Source: Polynucleobacter sp. UK-Mo-2m-Kol15 (GTDB taxonomy: Bacteria; Pseudomonadota; Gammaproteobacteria; Burkholderiales; Burkholderiaceae). Taken from it: 64,000 bases of DNA. Below are positions 49,674 to 59,650 of the stretch, piece after piece. The stretch covers positions 1,223,927 to 1,287,926 of the forward strand of contig NZ_JACVQC010000001.1 in NCBI RefSeq assembly GCF_018881505.1, read 5' to 3'. The stretch's first letter is position 1; each line of letters starts with the position of its first letter. The position numbers and the translations under genes were made by a program. The notes beneath the pieces were generated by a model. That model saw only the letters and a list, made by a program, of their open reading frames with translations, did no database searches and was not told the DNA's origin.

Positions 49674-50321
49674 TTAGTTTGGTTGTGGGTCTGAGAGTGC
49701 TAAGCGAAGAAGATCTGCCACAGTATTGACGTTAAGCTTTTCCATAATGTTAGCGCGGTGCGCCTCAACAGTTTTAATGGAAATGCTAAGATCATCTGCA
49801 ATTTGCTTGTTTAAGCGCCCCGCAACAATACGTTCAAGGACTTGGCGTTCACGACCGGTTAGTTTGCTAAGAAGACCCTGAGTGATCTTGCGCTGACTTG
49901 CTTGTGAGTAATCAATTCGCGCTTTAGCAAGCATGCGATCCACTAGACCGCAAAGATCATTTTCTTTAAAAGGCTTTTCAATAAAATCAACTGCACCACG
50001 CTTCATGGTTGAAACTGCCATTGAAACATCGCCGTGCCCAGTGATAAAGGCTACAGGCATTGGCAGATTTTCACTAATTAGACGTTCTTGTAATTCAAGG
50101 CCAGACATACCGGACATGCGAACATCAAGAATGGCACAAGAAATCGTTGATTTATCGGTGCTTTGGAGTGATTGCAAAAAACGTTCAGCGCTTGCGTGAC
50201 AGCGAACAACATAACCATTGCTTTCTAGCAACCAGGTGAGGGAATCACGAACTGCCTCATCGTCGTCTACTACATAAACTACCTCGGCTTGATTGGGTTT
50301 AGAAGAAGCACTGATATTCAT
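49674..50321 (-). CDS. FixJ/LuxR-type response regulator
   Basis: 215-residue transcription factor. The receiver domain shows VVDDDEAVRDSL, phospho-Asp in AILDVRMSG, TGHGDVSMAV and EKPF. The C-terminal LuxR helix-turn-helix is GRLNKQIADDLSISIKTVEAHRANIMEKLNV. The partner is the histidine kinase directly upstream (37-base gap). Targets are unknown; the divergent pyruvate dehydrogenase operon is the obvious candidate. Confidence 0.9.
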   Translation of the reverse strand: MNISASSKPNQAEVVYVVDDDEAVRDSLTWLLESNGYVVRCHASAERFLQSLQSTDKSTISCAILDVRMSGMSGLELQERLISENLPMPVAFITGHGDVSMAVSTMKRGAVDFIEKPFKENDLCGLVDRMLAKARIDYSQASQRKITQGLLSKLTGRERQVLERIVAGRLNKQIADDLSISIKTVEAHRANIMEKLNVNTVADLLRLALSDPQPN

Positions 50322-50358
50322 ATTCGCTCTCGCAGATAAATCTAAAAAAATACATAAG

Positions 50359-52869
50359 TTAGGTATTGTCCTCAGAGCCAGGAGACTCTAAGGGTAATAA
50401 TATTGTAAAGGTGCAGCCCGATAGCTTGGTATGTTCTGCATCCATCTGATTTTTTGCCCAAAGCCTGCCCTGATGTGACTCAATAACGGATCTGCAAATA
50501 TTCAAACCCATGCCCATACCATCGTTTTTTGTGCTGAAAAAGGGCTCAAACATCCTCTCAATGACGGATTCAGCAATTCCGGCGCCTGCATCAGTTACCT
50601 GGATTCGGAGCATGGCTGGGAAAGTGCTGGTCTCTAGATCAGCTGAAATCTGGACTGGAGGAGCAGACCAGCGTGAGGATAATGGGTAAACCTCTCTTAA
50701 GCTGTCTAGAGAATTCTTGAGAAGGTTGACTAGGACCTGCAAAATTAACACTGGATCAAGGTCGATAGAAGGGAGGTTCTCAGCAATTTTAGTGTCAATA
50801 CTGAGCCGGTGTCGGTGAGCCTCGATCTCTACAAGCCCAACCGCGTCGTTAATTATCTCGCCGATATTGCATGATTTACGTTGTGGTTCGCTGCGTTTAA
50901 CAAAACCCTTAATGCGTTGAATAATAGTGCCGGCTCTATGTGCTTGGTCAGATGCTTTTTCTAATGCAGGAATAATATCTTTCTGCATCCCAGGATCAAG
51001 TTGACCTTGTAAGCGCTTTGCTACCCCATTGCAATAATTAGAAATAGCTGCAAGCGGTTGGTTTAGTTCATGTGCTAATGAGGAGGCCATTTCACCCATG
51101 GTAGTTAAGCGACTGGTAAATTGCATCCGCTCTTCTTGTTGTCGAGCCAAATCATCTGCCTCAATTCGAATTGTTATATCCGTAGCAATTAAAAGTTGTG
51201 CTAAATGACCATCGACCCAAGGTACAAAACGTCTGCGAACTTCATACCATTTTGTTGCGCCTGTCGACTCGTCGAGCAATTGGATTTCTTCCGATTCAGT
51301 TTCTTGGTACATGGATGAGGATTGGGTAACTTCTGGTGAAGTAAGTAGCTTGTTTTGTTTCAAGACGCTGCCAACTAAGTCAAAATGACCTTTACCTGTA
51401 TTTCCAAAACGTTCTCGATAAAAGCGATTTGCAAATAACAGCTCACCATTTTCATTCGAGACCACTGAAACTGCTGCATCAAGACCTTCAAGTACAGTAA
51501 TAAATCGCTCTTGTGAAGCTGCCAATTCTTCGCGAATTTTTTTGGGCTCAGAAATATCAATTAATGATGTGACCCAGCCTGTTTGAACACCTTTTTCATT
51601 GATTAAAGGTGCGATAAATGTGCGGGTTTGGATAATGGATCCATTGCGGTGCAGAATCGACCCCTCAATTCCAATGCTTTTATCTTGGCTCATGGCAAGT
51701 TTGATGGCGGAATTCATTTTTTCAGTGAGCTCGCTCCTTTGATCATCTGGCCAAAATGCAAAAGGCGGGCTCAGGCCGATGAGTTCTTTTGCTGACCAGC
51801 CGGTCATCTCGCAAAAAGCAGGATTTACATAGGTAATCGTCTTATTCATGTCATGCGCACGAATACCTACGGGGGTAGAGTTTTCCATTGCGCTGCGAAA
51901 ATTGGTTTCAGCACGAAGATTTGCTTCAGCCTCTTGACGAACCTGCATTTGCTTGAGTACAGACCATAGACTCCAAATAACGAACGCGCTTAATCCCAAA
52001 ACTACGCCAATTAACATTCTAAAAGTGAGATTTGTCGCCGGCGGGTAGGTATCAATTCGTAAAACGAGGTTTGGACTAAGTACGCCAATATCGAGGCTAG
52101 TCTGATTACTATAAGCACGTTTCGGGGTATTTTTGTCGGATGAAATAGCTAACACTTTCTCATCGTCGGTAATTAGTGTAAATCTATATACACTCTTCAG
52201 TTCGCCGGGAATCATCTCCAGCAATCCTTGAGTTGTATAGAGCACCGCTACCATCCCTTTTAGTTCGCCAGCATAAATCTGTGGAACTGTTTGCCAAAAT
52301 ACATTTCGAATTTCTTTTGAGACGACTTCATCGCTGGGTATTTCTATGTTGATGAATTGGCTAAATGCCGGCCTATTCGTAGCAGCGCTCAGCTCAAGTG
52401 TTTTTTTGAGTGCCTGGTTAATGGCGTCCGCATTATTTACTTTTTTAAACCAATCGGTTTTTAGATTATCGGGTGGAATTTTCCATTGCTGTTGATATTT
52501 TTCATTAACCCAAAAAATTTGTGCAAGTTCATGATTATTTTGTAGGAGTGTTTCTGCTTGATTAATAACGTTATTCCTCACTTGTGCAGAGTCTTGGGAG
52601 CTGACGTAGTCGCGCCCAATAGATTGCAGTACATCAGTGTTATTGGAAAATCGCAGTTGGATTCTCTGTTTTGCAAATGACAGCTCTCTAAATAATGCCG
52701 CCTCTTGTTGGTTTTTTTCTTGAAGCTGGAGGGTGCCCATGATGACACCCATTACCACCGTAAATAGAACAATGGCAATTAATGGTGTGTAGACAAGTTT
52801 GAATCTCCGAATTTGACGGATCCACTTTACGGGCTTCAGCTGCCAGATTGAAAATGCAAATTTTTTCAT
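50359..52869 (-). CDS. Membrane PAS-domain sensor histidine kinase, FixL/TodS-like
   Basis: 836-residue kinase. Membrane helices at about 26-47 and 283-304 enclose a periplasmic sensor domain of some 230 residues. Then come a PAS domain (SAMENSTPVGIRA... GWSAKELIG), a second PAS-like domain, an H-box SSLAHELNQPLAAISNY typical of the FixL/DctB group, and an HATPase domain (NLLKNSLDSL, DAGAGI, GMGMGLNICRS). No haem-site evidence was found. It is divergent from aceE and upstream of the response regulator, folD and prlC. Confidence 0.9.
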   Translation of the reverse strand: MKKFAFSIWQLKPVKWIRQIRRFKLVYTPLIAIVLFTVVMGVIMGTLQLQEKNQQEAALFRELSFAKQRIQLRFSNNTDVLQSIGRDYVSSQDSAQVRNNVINQAETLLQNNHELAQIFWVNEKYQQQWKIPPDNLKTDWFKKVNNADAINQALKKTLELSAATNRPAFSQFINIEIPSDEVVSKEIRNVFWQTVPQIYAGELKGMVAVLYTTQGLLEMIPGELKSVYRFTLITDDEKVLAISSDKNTPKRAYSNQTSLDIGVLSPNLVLRIDTYPPATNLTFRMLIGVVLGLSAFVIWSLWSVLKQMQVRQEAEANLRAETNFRSAMENSTPVGIRAHDMNKTITYVNPAFCEMTGWSAKELIGLSPPFAFWPDDQRSELTEKMNSAIKLAMSQDKSIGIEGSILHRNGSIIQTRTFIAPLINEKGVQTGWVTSLIDISEPKKIREELAASQERFITVLEGLDAAVSVVSNENGELLFANRFYRERFGNTGKGHFDLVGSVLKQNKLLTSPEVTQSSSMYQETESEEIQLLDESTGATKWYEVRRRFVPWVDGHLAQLLIATDITIRIEADDLARQQEERMQFTSRLTTMGEMASSLAHELNQPLAAISNYCNGVAKRLQGQLDPGMQKDIIPALEKASDQAHRAGTIIQRIKGFVKRSEPQRKSCNIGEIINDAVGLVEIEAHRHRLSIDTKIAENLPSIDLDPVLILQVLVNLLKNSLDSLREVYPLSSRWSAPPVQISADLETSTFPAMLRIQVTDAGAGIAESVIERMFEPFFSTKNDGMGMGLNICRSVIESHQGRLWAKNQMDAEHTKLSGCTFTILLPLESPGSEDNT

Positions 52870-52951
52870 GTAATAGCCTTATTTTGCCCTATAGAGTGCT
52901 TACTTCCGTCATTTAATGGCTATCTGGCAATGTATATGCAATGCAACAAAA

Positions 52952-52976
52952 TATCATATAGTGATAAATATTATCA
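52952..52976. promoter_or_regulatory. Overlapping inverted repeats in the kinase-aceE divergent region
   Basis: TATCA-N5-TGATA (52952-52966) and TGATAA-N3-TTATCA (52962-52976) share the middle arm, giving three regularly placed ATCA/TGAT half-sites. This is a plausible operator about 100 bases from each start codon. The binding protein is unknown. Confidence 0.4.
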
Positions 52977-53072
52977 TTATGTGGAAAATTGCTTGTTTAC
53001 ACCCATATACCTTCCTAGAATATTGCCTATAGAGTTAAAAGATAAGAACGATGTTAATAATGGAGGCAGTTT

Positions 53073-55769
53073 ATGGCAGCAGTTCCAGATCAAATTTTGG
53101 GTAGTGCAGGAAAGCAAGATGCGGATCCAATTGAAACCCAAGAGTGGTTACAGGCCCTAGATGGGGTCATACGGAATGAAGGCGCAGAGCGTGCCGCTTT
53201 TCTAATTGACCAGCAAATTTCTCATGCTCGAGTCAATGGAGTTAATCAAGCATTCCATGCAGAAACTCCTTACATTAATACCATCCCTGTGGAGCAGCAG
53301 GCACGACTACCAGGCGATCAAAATATTGAACATCGCATTCGTTCATATACACGGTGGAATGCAATGGCAATGGTTTTGCGTGCCAATAAAGATACCAACG
53401 TTGGTGGGCATATTTCATCCTTCCAATCCGCAGCCACTTTGTACGATGTTGGCTTTAATCATTTTTGGCATGCCCCGTCTCCAGAGCATGGCGGAGACTT
53501 GATTTTTGTTCAGGGACACTCAGCCCCTGGTATCTACGCCCGCGCTTATATGCTTGGTAGATTATCGGATGATCAACTCAATAATTTCCGTCAAGAAGTT
53601 GGTGGCAAGGGAATCTCAAGCTATCCACATCCATGGTTGATGCCAGATTTCTGGCAGTTCCCAACAGTATCAATGGGCCTTGGCCCCATTATGGCTATTT
53701 ATCAAGCCCGTTTTATGCGCTACATGCAGGACCGCGGATTCATTAAGGATGAAGGTCGCAAAGTTTGGGCATTCTTAGGTGACGGTGAAACTGATGAGCC
53801 GGAGTCACTTGGTGCAATTGGAATGGCCGGCCGAGAAAAACTAGATAACCTGATTTTTGTGGTGAACTGCAACTTGCAGCGTCTTGATGGTCCTGTACGT
53901 GGCAACGGAAAGATTATTCAAGAGCTGGAAAGCGAGTTTCGTGGTGCTGGCTGGAATGTGATTAAGGTAGTGTGGGGTGGCCACTGGGATGCCTTATTCG
54001 CTCGCGATAAAAAAGGTATCTTAATGCAACGTCTCGGTGAAATCGTAGATGGGCAATACCAAACGATGAAATCCAAAAATGGCGCTTACGTCCGTGAAGC
54101 TGTATTCAACACACCAGATCTAAAAGCATTGGTAAGCGACTGGAGTGACGACGAGATTTGGAATTTGAATCGTGGTGGTCATGACCCTCACAAAGTATTT
54201 GCAGCATTTCATTCTGCTGTAAATCACAAGGACCAACCTACGGTCATATTAGCTCACACTGTAAAGGGTCATGGTATGGGTGGCTCAGGTGAGGCAATGA
54301 ATATTGCGCACCAAGCTAAAAAGATGAACGTAGATGATGTACGTGGTTTTCGAGACCGCTTTGAGATCCCACTTAAAGATGAGCAACTAGATGAATTGCC
54401 TTTGCTGAAGTTTGCCGACGGCAGTCCGGAGCTCGACTACATGAAAGCCCGCCGCCAAGAGTTGGGTGGTTACCTACCACAGCGTCGTATGAAGGCTGAG
54501 AGCTTGCCAGTTCCGGCGCTTGATGTATTTGCACCATTGTTAGAGGCAACATCAGAAGGTCGTGAGATTTCAACAACGATGGCTTTTGTGCGCATCCTCA
54601 ACACAATCGTTCGTGACAAGATTCTAGGTAAGAGGGTGGTTCCTATTGTTCCTGATGAATCCCGCACCTTTGGCATGGAAGGCATGTTCCGCCAACTTGG
54701 TATATGGCACCAATTGGGCCAGCTTTACACCCCGGAAGATCATGACCAATTGATGTTCTATAAAGAAGATAAGAACGGCCAGATTTTGCAAGAGGGCATC
54801 AATGAGGCGGGCGGTATGTGCGATTGGATCGCTGCTGCAACCTCATACTCAACCCATGGTGTACCGATGTTGCCTTTCTACATCTTCTACTCCATGTTTG
54901 GTTTCCAGCGTATTGGCGACCTCTGTTGGGCTGCAGGCGATATGCGTAGTCGTGGTTTCTTATTAGGTGGTACTGCCGGTAGAACAACTTTGAATGGCGA
55001 AGGCCTTCAACATGAAGATGGCCATAGTCAGGTTTGGAGTGCAGCCATTCCAAATTGTATTAGCTACGATCCTTCCTTTTCATTTGAAGTAGCGGTAGTG
55101 ATTCAGGATGGTATGCGCCGCATGCTGACTGAGCAGGAAGACGTGTACTACTACATTACATTAATGAATGAGAACTATGCTCATCCCGCAATGCCAAAAG
55201 GCGCAGAGCAAGACATCATCAAGGGCATGTATAAACTCAACTCCGTTGGGGATGCTAATGCAAAATTACGTGTGCAACTCTTAGGTTCAGGCACGATATT
55301 CCGTGAAGTAATTGAGGCTGCAGAAATCTTGCATCAGGATTGGGGCGTTGCTTCTGACTTGTGGGGATGCCCAAGCTTTACAGAATTAGGTCGTGATTGG
55401 AATGCAGTTCATCGTAGCAATCTTCTTAATCCAACTGGAGTACCTACTTTATCTCATGTGGAGAAGTGCCTCAAAGATACTTCGGGTCCAATTGTGGCCG
55501 CTACTGACTATGTGCGTTTATTTGCAGAGCAAATTCGCCCAGCAATTCAGCATATGGGTCGTCGTTTTGAGGTGTTGGGTACCGATGGTTTTGGTCGCTC
55601 GGATACACGCGAGAAATTACGTGATTTCTTTGAAGTAGATCGTCGCTGGGTTGTAATAACTGCTCTGCGTTCTCTGGTTGATGCAGGTCAACTTGACCGT
55701 CAAAAGCTAGCCGAAGCGATTAAGAAATATGAAATTGATATCACTAAACCAAACCCAATGATGGTTTGA
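53073..55769 (+). CDS. aceE: Pyruvate dehydrogenase E1 component (homodimeric)
   Basis: Thiamine-diphosphate-dependent decarboxylase of the pyruvate dehydrogenase complex. At 898 residues it is the single-chain type of gamma- and beta-proteobacteria. The TPP-binding motif is GDGETDEPESLG...NCNLQRLDGPV, and the family blocks SSFQSAATLYDVGFNHFW, GHSAPGIYARA and KGHGMGGSGE are present. The ATG 53073 has a GGAGG site 8 bases ahead. It is first in the aceE-aceF-lpd operon. Confidence 0.97.
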   Translation: MAAVPDQILGSAGKQDADPIETQEWLQALDGVIRNEGAERAAFLIDQQISHARVNGVNQAFHAETPYINTIPVEQQARLPGDQNIEHRIRSYTRWNAMAMVLRANKDTNVGGHISSFQSAATLYDVGFNHFWHAPSPEHGGDLIFVQGHSAPGIYARAYMLGRLSDDQLNNFRQEVGGKGISSYPHPWLMPDFWQFPTVSMGLGPIMAIYQARFMRYMQDRGFIKDEGRKVWAFLGDGETDEPESLGAIGMAGREKLDNLIFVVNCNLQRLDGPVRGNGKIIQELESEFRGAGWNVIKVVWGGHWDALFARDKKGILMQRLGEIVDGQYQTMKSKNGAYVREAVFNTPDLKALVSDWSDDEIWNLNRGGHDPHKVFAAFHSAVNHKDQPTVILAHTVKGHGMGGSGEAMNIAHQAKKMNVDDVRGFRDRFEIPLKDEQLDELPLLKFADGSPELDYMKARRQELGGYLPQRRMKAESLPVPALDVFAPLLEATSEGREISTTMAFVRILNTIVRDKILGKRVVPIVPDESRTFGMEGMFRQLGIWHQLGQLYTPEDHDQLMFYKEDKNGQILQEGINEAGGMCDWIAAATSYSTHGVPMLPFYIFYSMFGFQRIGDLCWAAGDMRSRGFLLGGTAGRTTLNGEGLQHEDGHSQVWSAAIPNCISYDPSFSFEVAVVIQDGMRRMLTEQEDVYYYITLMNENYAHPAMPKGAEQDIIKGMYKLNSVGDANAKLRVQLLGSGTIFREVIEAAEILHQDWGVASDLWGCPSFTELGRDWNAVHRSNLLNPTGVPTLSHVEKCLKDTSGPIVAATDYVRLFAEQIRPAIQHMGRRFEVLGTDGFGRSDTREKLRDFFEVDRRWVVITALRSLVDAGQLDRQKLAEAIKKYEIDITKPNPMMV

Positions 55770-55784
55770 TAAGAGACTGAGAAT

Positions 55785-57083
55785 ATGAGCCAATTAATTG
55801 ATATTAAAGTCCCAGACATTGGGGATTACAAAGATGTGCCTGTCATTGAGGTATTGGTAAAAGCCGGCGACCTTGTTGAAAAAGAGCAGTCGATTGTTGT
55901 TCTCGAGTCAGATAAGGCAACTATGGATGTCCCCTCATCTCACTCTGGCGTGGTGAAAGAGGTCAAAGTTAAAGTAGGTGATTCAATATCAGAGGGTGCT
56001 ATCGTTCTGATTCTAGAAGAGAGCGGATCCGCAGCAACTCCAGCCTCCGCTCCAGCAGTGGTAAAAGCTGAGCCTGCAGCAACTCCAGCCCCAAAAGCAG
56101 AGCCACCAATTGTGCGTGCGCCAGCACCACCTCCAGTTAGCAATACTCCTGTTGAAATTGATCCAACGGCCAGTCACGCCAGTCCTTCCGTGCGTAAATT
56201 TGCTCGCGAGCTTGGCGTTACTGTGCATCAAGTTATAGGCTCCGGTCCTAAAGGCAGAATTACTCAAGAAGATGTGCAGGCTTTTGTAAAAGCTGCAATG
56301 AGTGGAGGGGCTGGTAATGGATCAAATACATCAGGTGGAAGCCTGGGTGGTTTGAATTTGATTCCATGGCCAAAAGTGGATTTCTCAAAATTTGGTGCTA
56401 CAGAGCGCCAGCCATTAAATCGTATTAAGAAGCTGACTGCCGCAAACCTCGGCCGTAACTGGGTCATGATTCCTGCTGTGACTTACCACGAAGATGCAGA
56501 CATTACCGATCTCGAGGCATTTCGAGTTCTCACGAATAAAGAGAATGAAAAGCAAGGCCTCAAAATCACGATGTTGGCTTTCTTAATGAAGGCCGCTGTT
56601 GCTGCACTTAAAAAATACCCTGAGTTCAATAGCTCGATAGATGGCGATGACTTGGTGTTGAAAAAGTATTTCAATATTGCGTTTGCTGCTGATACGCCAA
56701 ATGGCTTAGTTGTTCCCGTGATTCGTGATGCTGATAAGAAAGGTATCTTCGAGCTTGCGCGTGAAACTTCAGAGTTGGCTGCACTAGCCCGTGACGGTAA
56801 ATTAAAGCCCGATCAGATGCAGGGTGCTAGCTTCACCATTTCTTCGTTGGGTGGTATTGGTGGGACCTATTTCTCGCCAATTGTTAATGCACCAGAGGTA
56901 GCCATTTTAGGTGTCAGCAAGGCTGCCATGAAACCAGTTTGGGATGGTAAGCAATTTGTACCGCGCTTGATTTGTCCCTTGTCATTAAGCGCTGATCATC
57001 GCGTCATTGATGGTGCTTTGGCAACTCGTTTTAACGTCTATATTGCTCAGCTGATGTCGGACTTCCGTCGCGCAGCGTTATAA
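55785..57083 (+). CDS. aceF: Pyruvate dehydrogenase E2, dihydrolipoyl acetyltransferase
   Basis: Core of the complex. A single N-terminal lipoyl domain (lipoyl-lysine in ESDKATMDV, about residue 45) is joined by an Ala/Pro linker to a peripheral subunit-binding domain (ASPSVRKFARELGV) and the catalytic domain with SADHRVIDGA near the C-terminus. 432 residues, so only one lipoyl domain, whereas E. coli E2 has three. It is 15 bases after aceE and 9 before lpd. Confidence 0.96.
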   Translation: MSQLIDIKVPDIGDYKDVPVIEVLVKAGDLVEKEQSIVVLESDKATMDVPSSHSGVVKEVKVKVGDSISEGAIVLILEESGSAATPASAPAVVKAEPAATPAPKAEPPIVRAPAPPPVSNTPVEIDPTASHASPSVRKFARELGVTVHQVIGSGPKGRITQEDVQAFVKAAMSGGAGNGSNTSGGSLGGLNLIPWPKVDFSKFGATERQPLNRIKKLTAANLGRNWVMIPAVTYHEDADITDLEAFRVLTNKENEKQGLKITMLAFLMKAAVAALKKYPEFNSSIDGDDLVLKKYFNIAFAADTPNGLVVPVIRDADKKGIFELARETSELAALARDGKLKPDQMQGASFTISSLGGIGGTYFSPIVNAPEVAILGVSKAAMKPVWDGKQFVPRLICPLSLSADHRVIDGALATRFNVYIAQLMSDFRRAAL

Positions 57084-57092
57084 GGAGAAGAT

Positions 57093-58877
57093 GTGGCTAA
57101 GCAAATAATTCTTGTTCCAGATATTGGTGACTACTCAGATATTCCGGTTATTGAAGTTTTAATCAAAGTCGGTGATGTCATTGAAAAAGAGCAGCCATTG
57201 CTCGTTCTGGAGTCTGACAAGGCTACTATGGAGGTTCCTGCTGATACTGCTGGAACTATTTTGAGCATTGCTGTTAAAGCTGGAGATAAAGTTAGTAAAG
57301 GTAGCATCGTTGCTGAAATCGAAGCGGGGGCGGCTGCTGAGGCTAAACCGTCTACCTCGATAGCGGCACCGGCTGCAGCTCCACTAGCTGCACCCGTTAT
57401 CAGCGCCCCAATCACTGGCCAATACAATGGCAAAGTGGATCATGAGTGTGAAGTGCTTGTTTTAGGTGCTGGGCCAGGCGGTTACAGTGCTGCATTCCGA
57501 AGTGCAGATCTCGGAATGGACACTATTTTAATAGAGCGTTACGCAACTTTAGGTGGCGTTTGCTTAAACGTAGGTTGCATTCCATCAAAAGCTTTGCTTC
57601 ACACAACTGCAGTAATGGATGAAGTTAAGACGATGTCTAAGCATGGCATTAGTTATGGCTCTCCTAAAATTGAAATTGATCAACTCCGTGGCTATAAAGA
57701 TTCAGTCATTGCTAAGTTAACAGGCGGATTGGCTGGCATGGCCAAGGCACGTAAAGTTGCTGTAGTGCGTGGATTGGGCCGTTTTTTAGATGCGAATCAC
57801 GTTGAAGTTGAACTCACAAAAGGGGATGGTCAGGAGTTAACAGGCGATAAGCAAGTAGTTCGCTTTCAAAAGGCGATTATTGCAGCTGGTAGTCAGCCGG
57901 TAAAGCTGCCATTCTTACCTGAAGATCCACGAATTGTAGATAGTACAGGCGCCTTATTGCTCAAGAGCATTCCAAAGCGCATGCTAGTCATTGGAGGCGG
58001 CATCATTGGATTGGAGATGGCTACCGTCTACAGTACCCTCGGCTCACGGATTGATATCGCTGAAATGATGGATGGACTAATGGCCGGCGCAGATCGAGAT
58101 TTAGAAAAGGTTTGGGAGAAATTTAATGCTGGGCGTTTTGAAAACATCATGCTCAAGACCCGTGCATCTAAAGCTGAAGTGAAGTCTGATGGTATTCAGA
58201 TCAGCTTCGAAGGTGAGGGTGCTCCCTCAGAACCTCAGACTTACGACTTAGTATTGGTTGCAGTTGGACGCACACCGAATGGCAAGAAAATTGATGCATC
58301 TGCTGCCGGAGTCATTGTTGATGAGCGAGGTTTTATTCCGGTCGACAATCAAATGCGCACTAATGTAAATCACATCTTTGCAATTGGCGATATTGTTGGC
58401 CAACCAATGCTAGCTCATAAAGCTGTTCATGAGGGCCATGTTGCAGCTGAAGTTGCTGCCGGTGAAAAATCATATTTTGATGCCAAGCAAATTCCTTCTG
58501 TTGCTTACACCGATCCAGAAGTGGCTTGGGCTGGTTTAACAGAAGAGCAATGCAAGGCCAAGGGAATAGCTTACGAAAAAGGATTATTCCCATGGGCTGC
58601 GAGCGGCAGAGCGATAGCTAATGGAAGGGATGAAGGATTTACCAAGCTGATTTTTGATGCTGCAAGTAAGCGCATTATTGGTGGTGGAATTGTTGGTACA
58701 CATGCCGGTGATTTAATCGGTGAAGTGTGCCTTGCTATTGAGATGGGTGCCGATGCTGTTGATATTGGTAAAACTATTCATCCACACCCCACCTTAGGTG
58801 AGTCTGTTGGTTTAGCTGCAGAGGCTGCTCATGGTCACTGCACTGACTTACCTCCGGTAAAGAAGAAAGCACATTAA
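57093..58877 (+). CDS. lpdA: Dihydrolipoyl dehydrogenase E3 with N-terminal lipoyl domain
   Basis: Reoxidises dihydrolipoamide in the pyruvate dehydrogenase complex. An extra N-terminal lipoyl domain (ESDKATMEV) and Ala/Pro linker of about 120 residues precede the flavoprotein body: FAD site VLGAGPGGYSAA, redox disulfide GGVCLNVGCIPSK, NAD site VIGGGIIGLEMA and the C-terminal HPHPTLGES with the catalytic His. The start is GTG 57093 after AAGGAGAAGAT. This fused form is common in beta-proteobacteria. Confidence 0.96.
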   Translation: MAKQIILVPDIGDYSDIPVIEVLIKVGDVIEKEQPLLVLESDKATMEVPADTAGTILSIAVKAGDKVSKGSIVAEIEAGAAAEAKPSTSIAAPAAAPLAAPVISAPITGQYNGKVDHECEVLVLGAGPGGYSAAFRSADLGMDTILIERYATLGGVCLNVGCIPSKALLHTTAVMDEVKTMSKHGISYGSPKIEIDQLRGYKDSVIAKLTGGLAGMAKARKVAVVRGLGRFLDANHVEVELTKGDGQELTGDKQVVRFQKAIIAAGSQPVKLPFLPEDPRIVDSTGALLLKSIPKRMLVIGGGIIGLEMATVYSTLGSRIDIAEMMDGLMAGADRDLEKVWEKFNAGRFENIMLKTRASKAEVKSDGIQISFEGEGAPSEPQTYDLVLVAVGRTPNGKKIDASAAGVIVDERGFIPVDNQMRTNVNHIFAIGDIVGQPMLAHKAVHEGHVAAEVAAGEKSYFDAKQIPSVAYTDPEVAWAGLTEEQCKAKGIAYEKGLFPWAASGRAIANGRDEGFTKLIFDAASKRIIGGGIVGTHAGDLIGEVCLAIEMGADAVDIGKTIHPHPTLGESVGLAAEAAHGHCTDLPPVKKKAH

Positions 58878-58902
58878 GTCCTTTACATTTTTTTTGGATA
58901 AG

Positions 58903-58931
58903 AAAAAGCCCCGATCAGTCGGGGCTTTTTT
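58903..58931 (+). terminator. Strong intrinsic terminator after lpdA
   Basis: AAAAAGCCCCGA pairs with TCGGGGCTTTTT around a TCAG loop and is followed by T. It ends the pyruvate dehydrogenase operon, and its A-rich side can also stop leftward transcription from the phasin gene. Confidence 0.92.
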
Positions 58932-58985
58932 AATTCTTGAAATTACATCATAAAAAATGCATTAGTTATTTTCGATTACTTTGTA

Positions 58986-59552
58986 TTACTTTTTCTTGGA
59001 GGCTTTGCTTGCAGGCTTGCTAGCAGATTTCATTGTTTTCTCAACTGTACTACTGGCATTACTGAGATTAGTTTCTGCAAGCTCTACCGCATGCTTTACT
59101 GCTTTTTGACTTGTCTCAAACACATTATTAGCTGAAGCAATGGCCTGCTTCATCGCGTTAACTGCAGCATCGGATCCTGCCGGCGCATTCTTTGTCCAAT
59201 CTTCTACTAATGCAGCAATCTTTTTTTGGCCAGCCTGAAATTCTTGTTCGGCAGACTTCGTAAAGCTGGCTTGGGTCTCATGAGCCAACTCATATAGGTG
59301 ACGACTGTAGGCCATAATTTTTTCAGCCATTGGTTGTACAGCCTCTGCTTGATGGGCAAGCAATTGTTGAACATCTTTTATTTCCAATGCTTTCTTTGCG
59401 CTACTCATACTTTCGCCCAAGCTTTGCTTAGCTATGTGCATATTGAGCTCTACTAATTTCTCAATGCTTTTAAAGGCTTGGTTTGTTAGTCCACTCAAAG
59501 TTTCTAAATTAGCCTTTTGAGCTGCTGCGATTTGTTCAGGTGTTAAGTTCAT
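58986..59552 (-). CDS. Phasin family protein
   Basis: 188-residue helical protein with the phasin layout: [36 protein letters not shown], followed by amphipathic coiled-coil segments and a Ser/Lys/Ala-rich C-terminal tail ([10 protein letters not shown]). Phasins coat polyhydroxyalkanoate granules. No PHA synthase is in the window. It lies next to the pyruvate dehydrogenase operon, which supplies acetyl-CoA, the precursor of PHA. Confidence 0.9.
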   Translation of the reverse strand: MNLTPEQIAAAQKANLETLSGLTNQAFKSIEKLVELNMHIAKQSLGESMSSAKKALEIKDVQQLLAHQAEAVQPMAEKIMAYSRHLYELAHETQASFTKSAEQEFQAGQKKIAALVEDWTKNAPAGSDAAVNAMKQAIASANNVFETSQKAVKHAVELAETNLSNASSTVEKTMKSASKPASKASKKK

Positions 59553-59624
59553 TTGATTCCTTTTATTCCTACTTTATCTATTCAGCCACTATGAGCCTTA
59601 TCTCCAAATAGGCAAGTATTTTAA

Positions 59625-59650
59625 GCACCATTTTACAGCATAAATGGTGC
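59625..59650. promoter_or_regulatory. Inverted repeat upstream of the phasin gene
   Basis: GCACCATTT (59625-59633) and AAATGGTGC (59642-59650) are perfect 9-base arms with an 8-base spacer, followed on the right by GTTGCAACA. It is 73 bases before the phasin start. A regulator such as PhaR is a candidate ligand, but the identity is inference. Confidence 0.45.

Noticed and set aside
52930-53160. 76-residue rightward frame overlapping the aceE start
   Set aside because: Runs into aceE in another frame, has no ribosome binding site and atypical composition.
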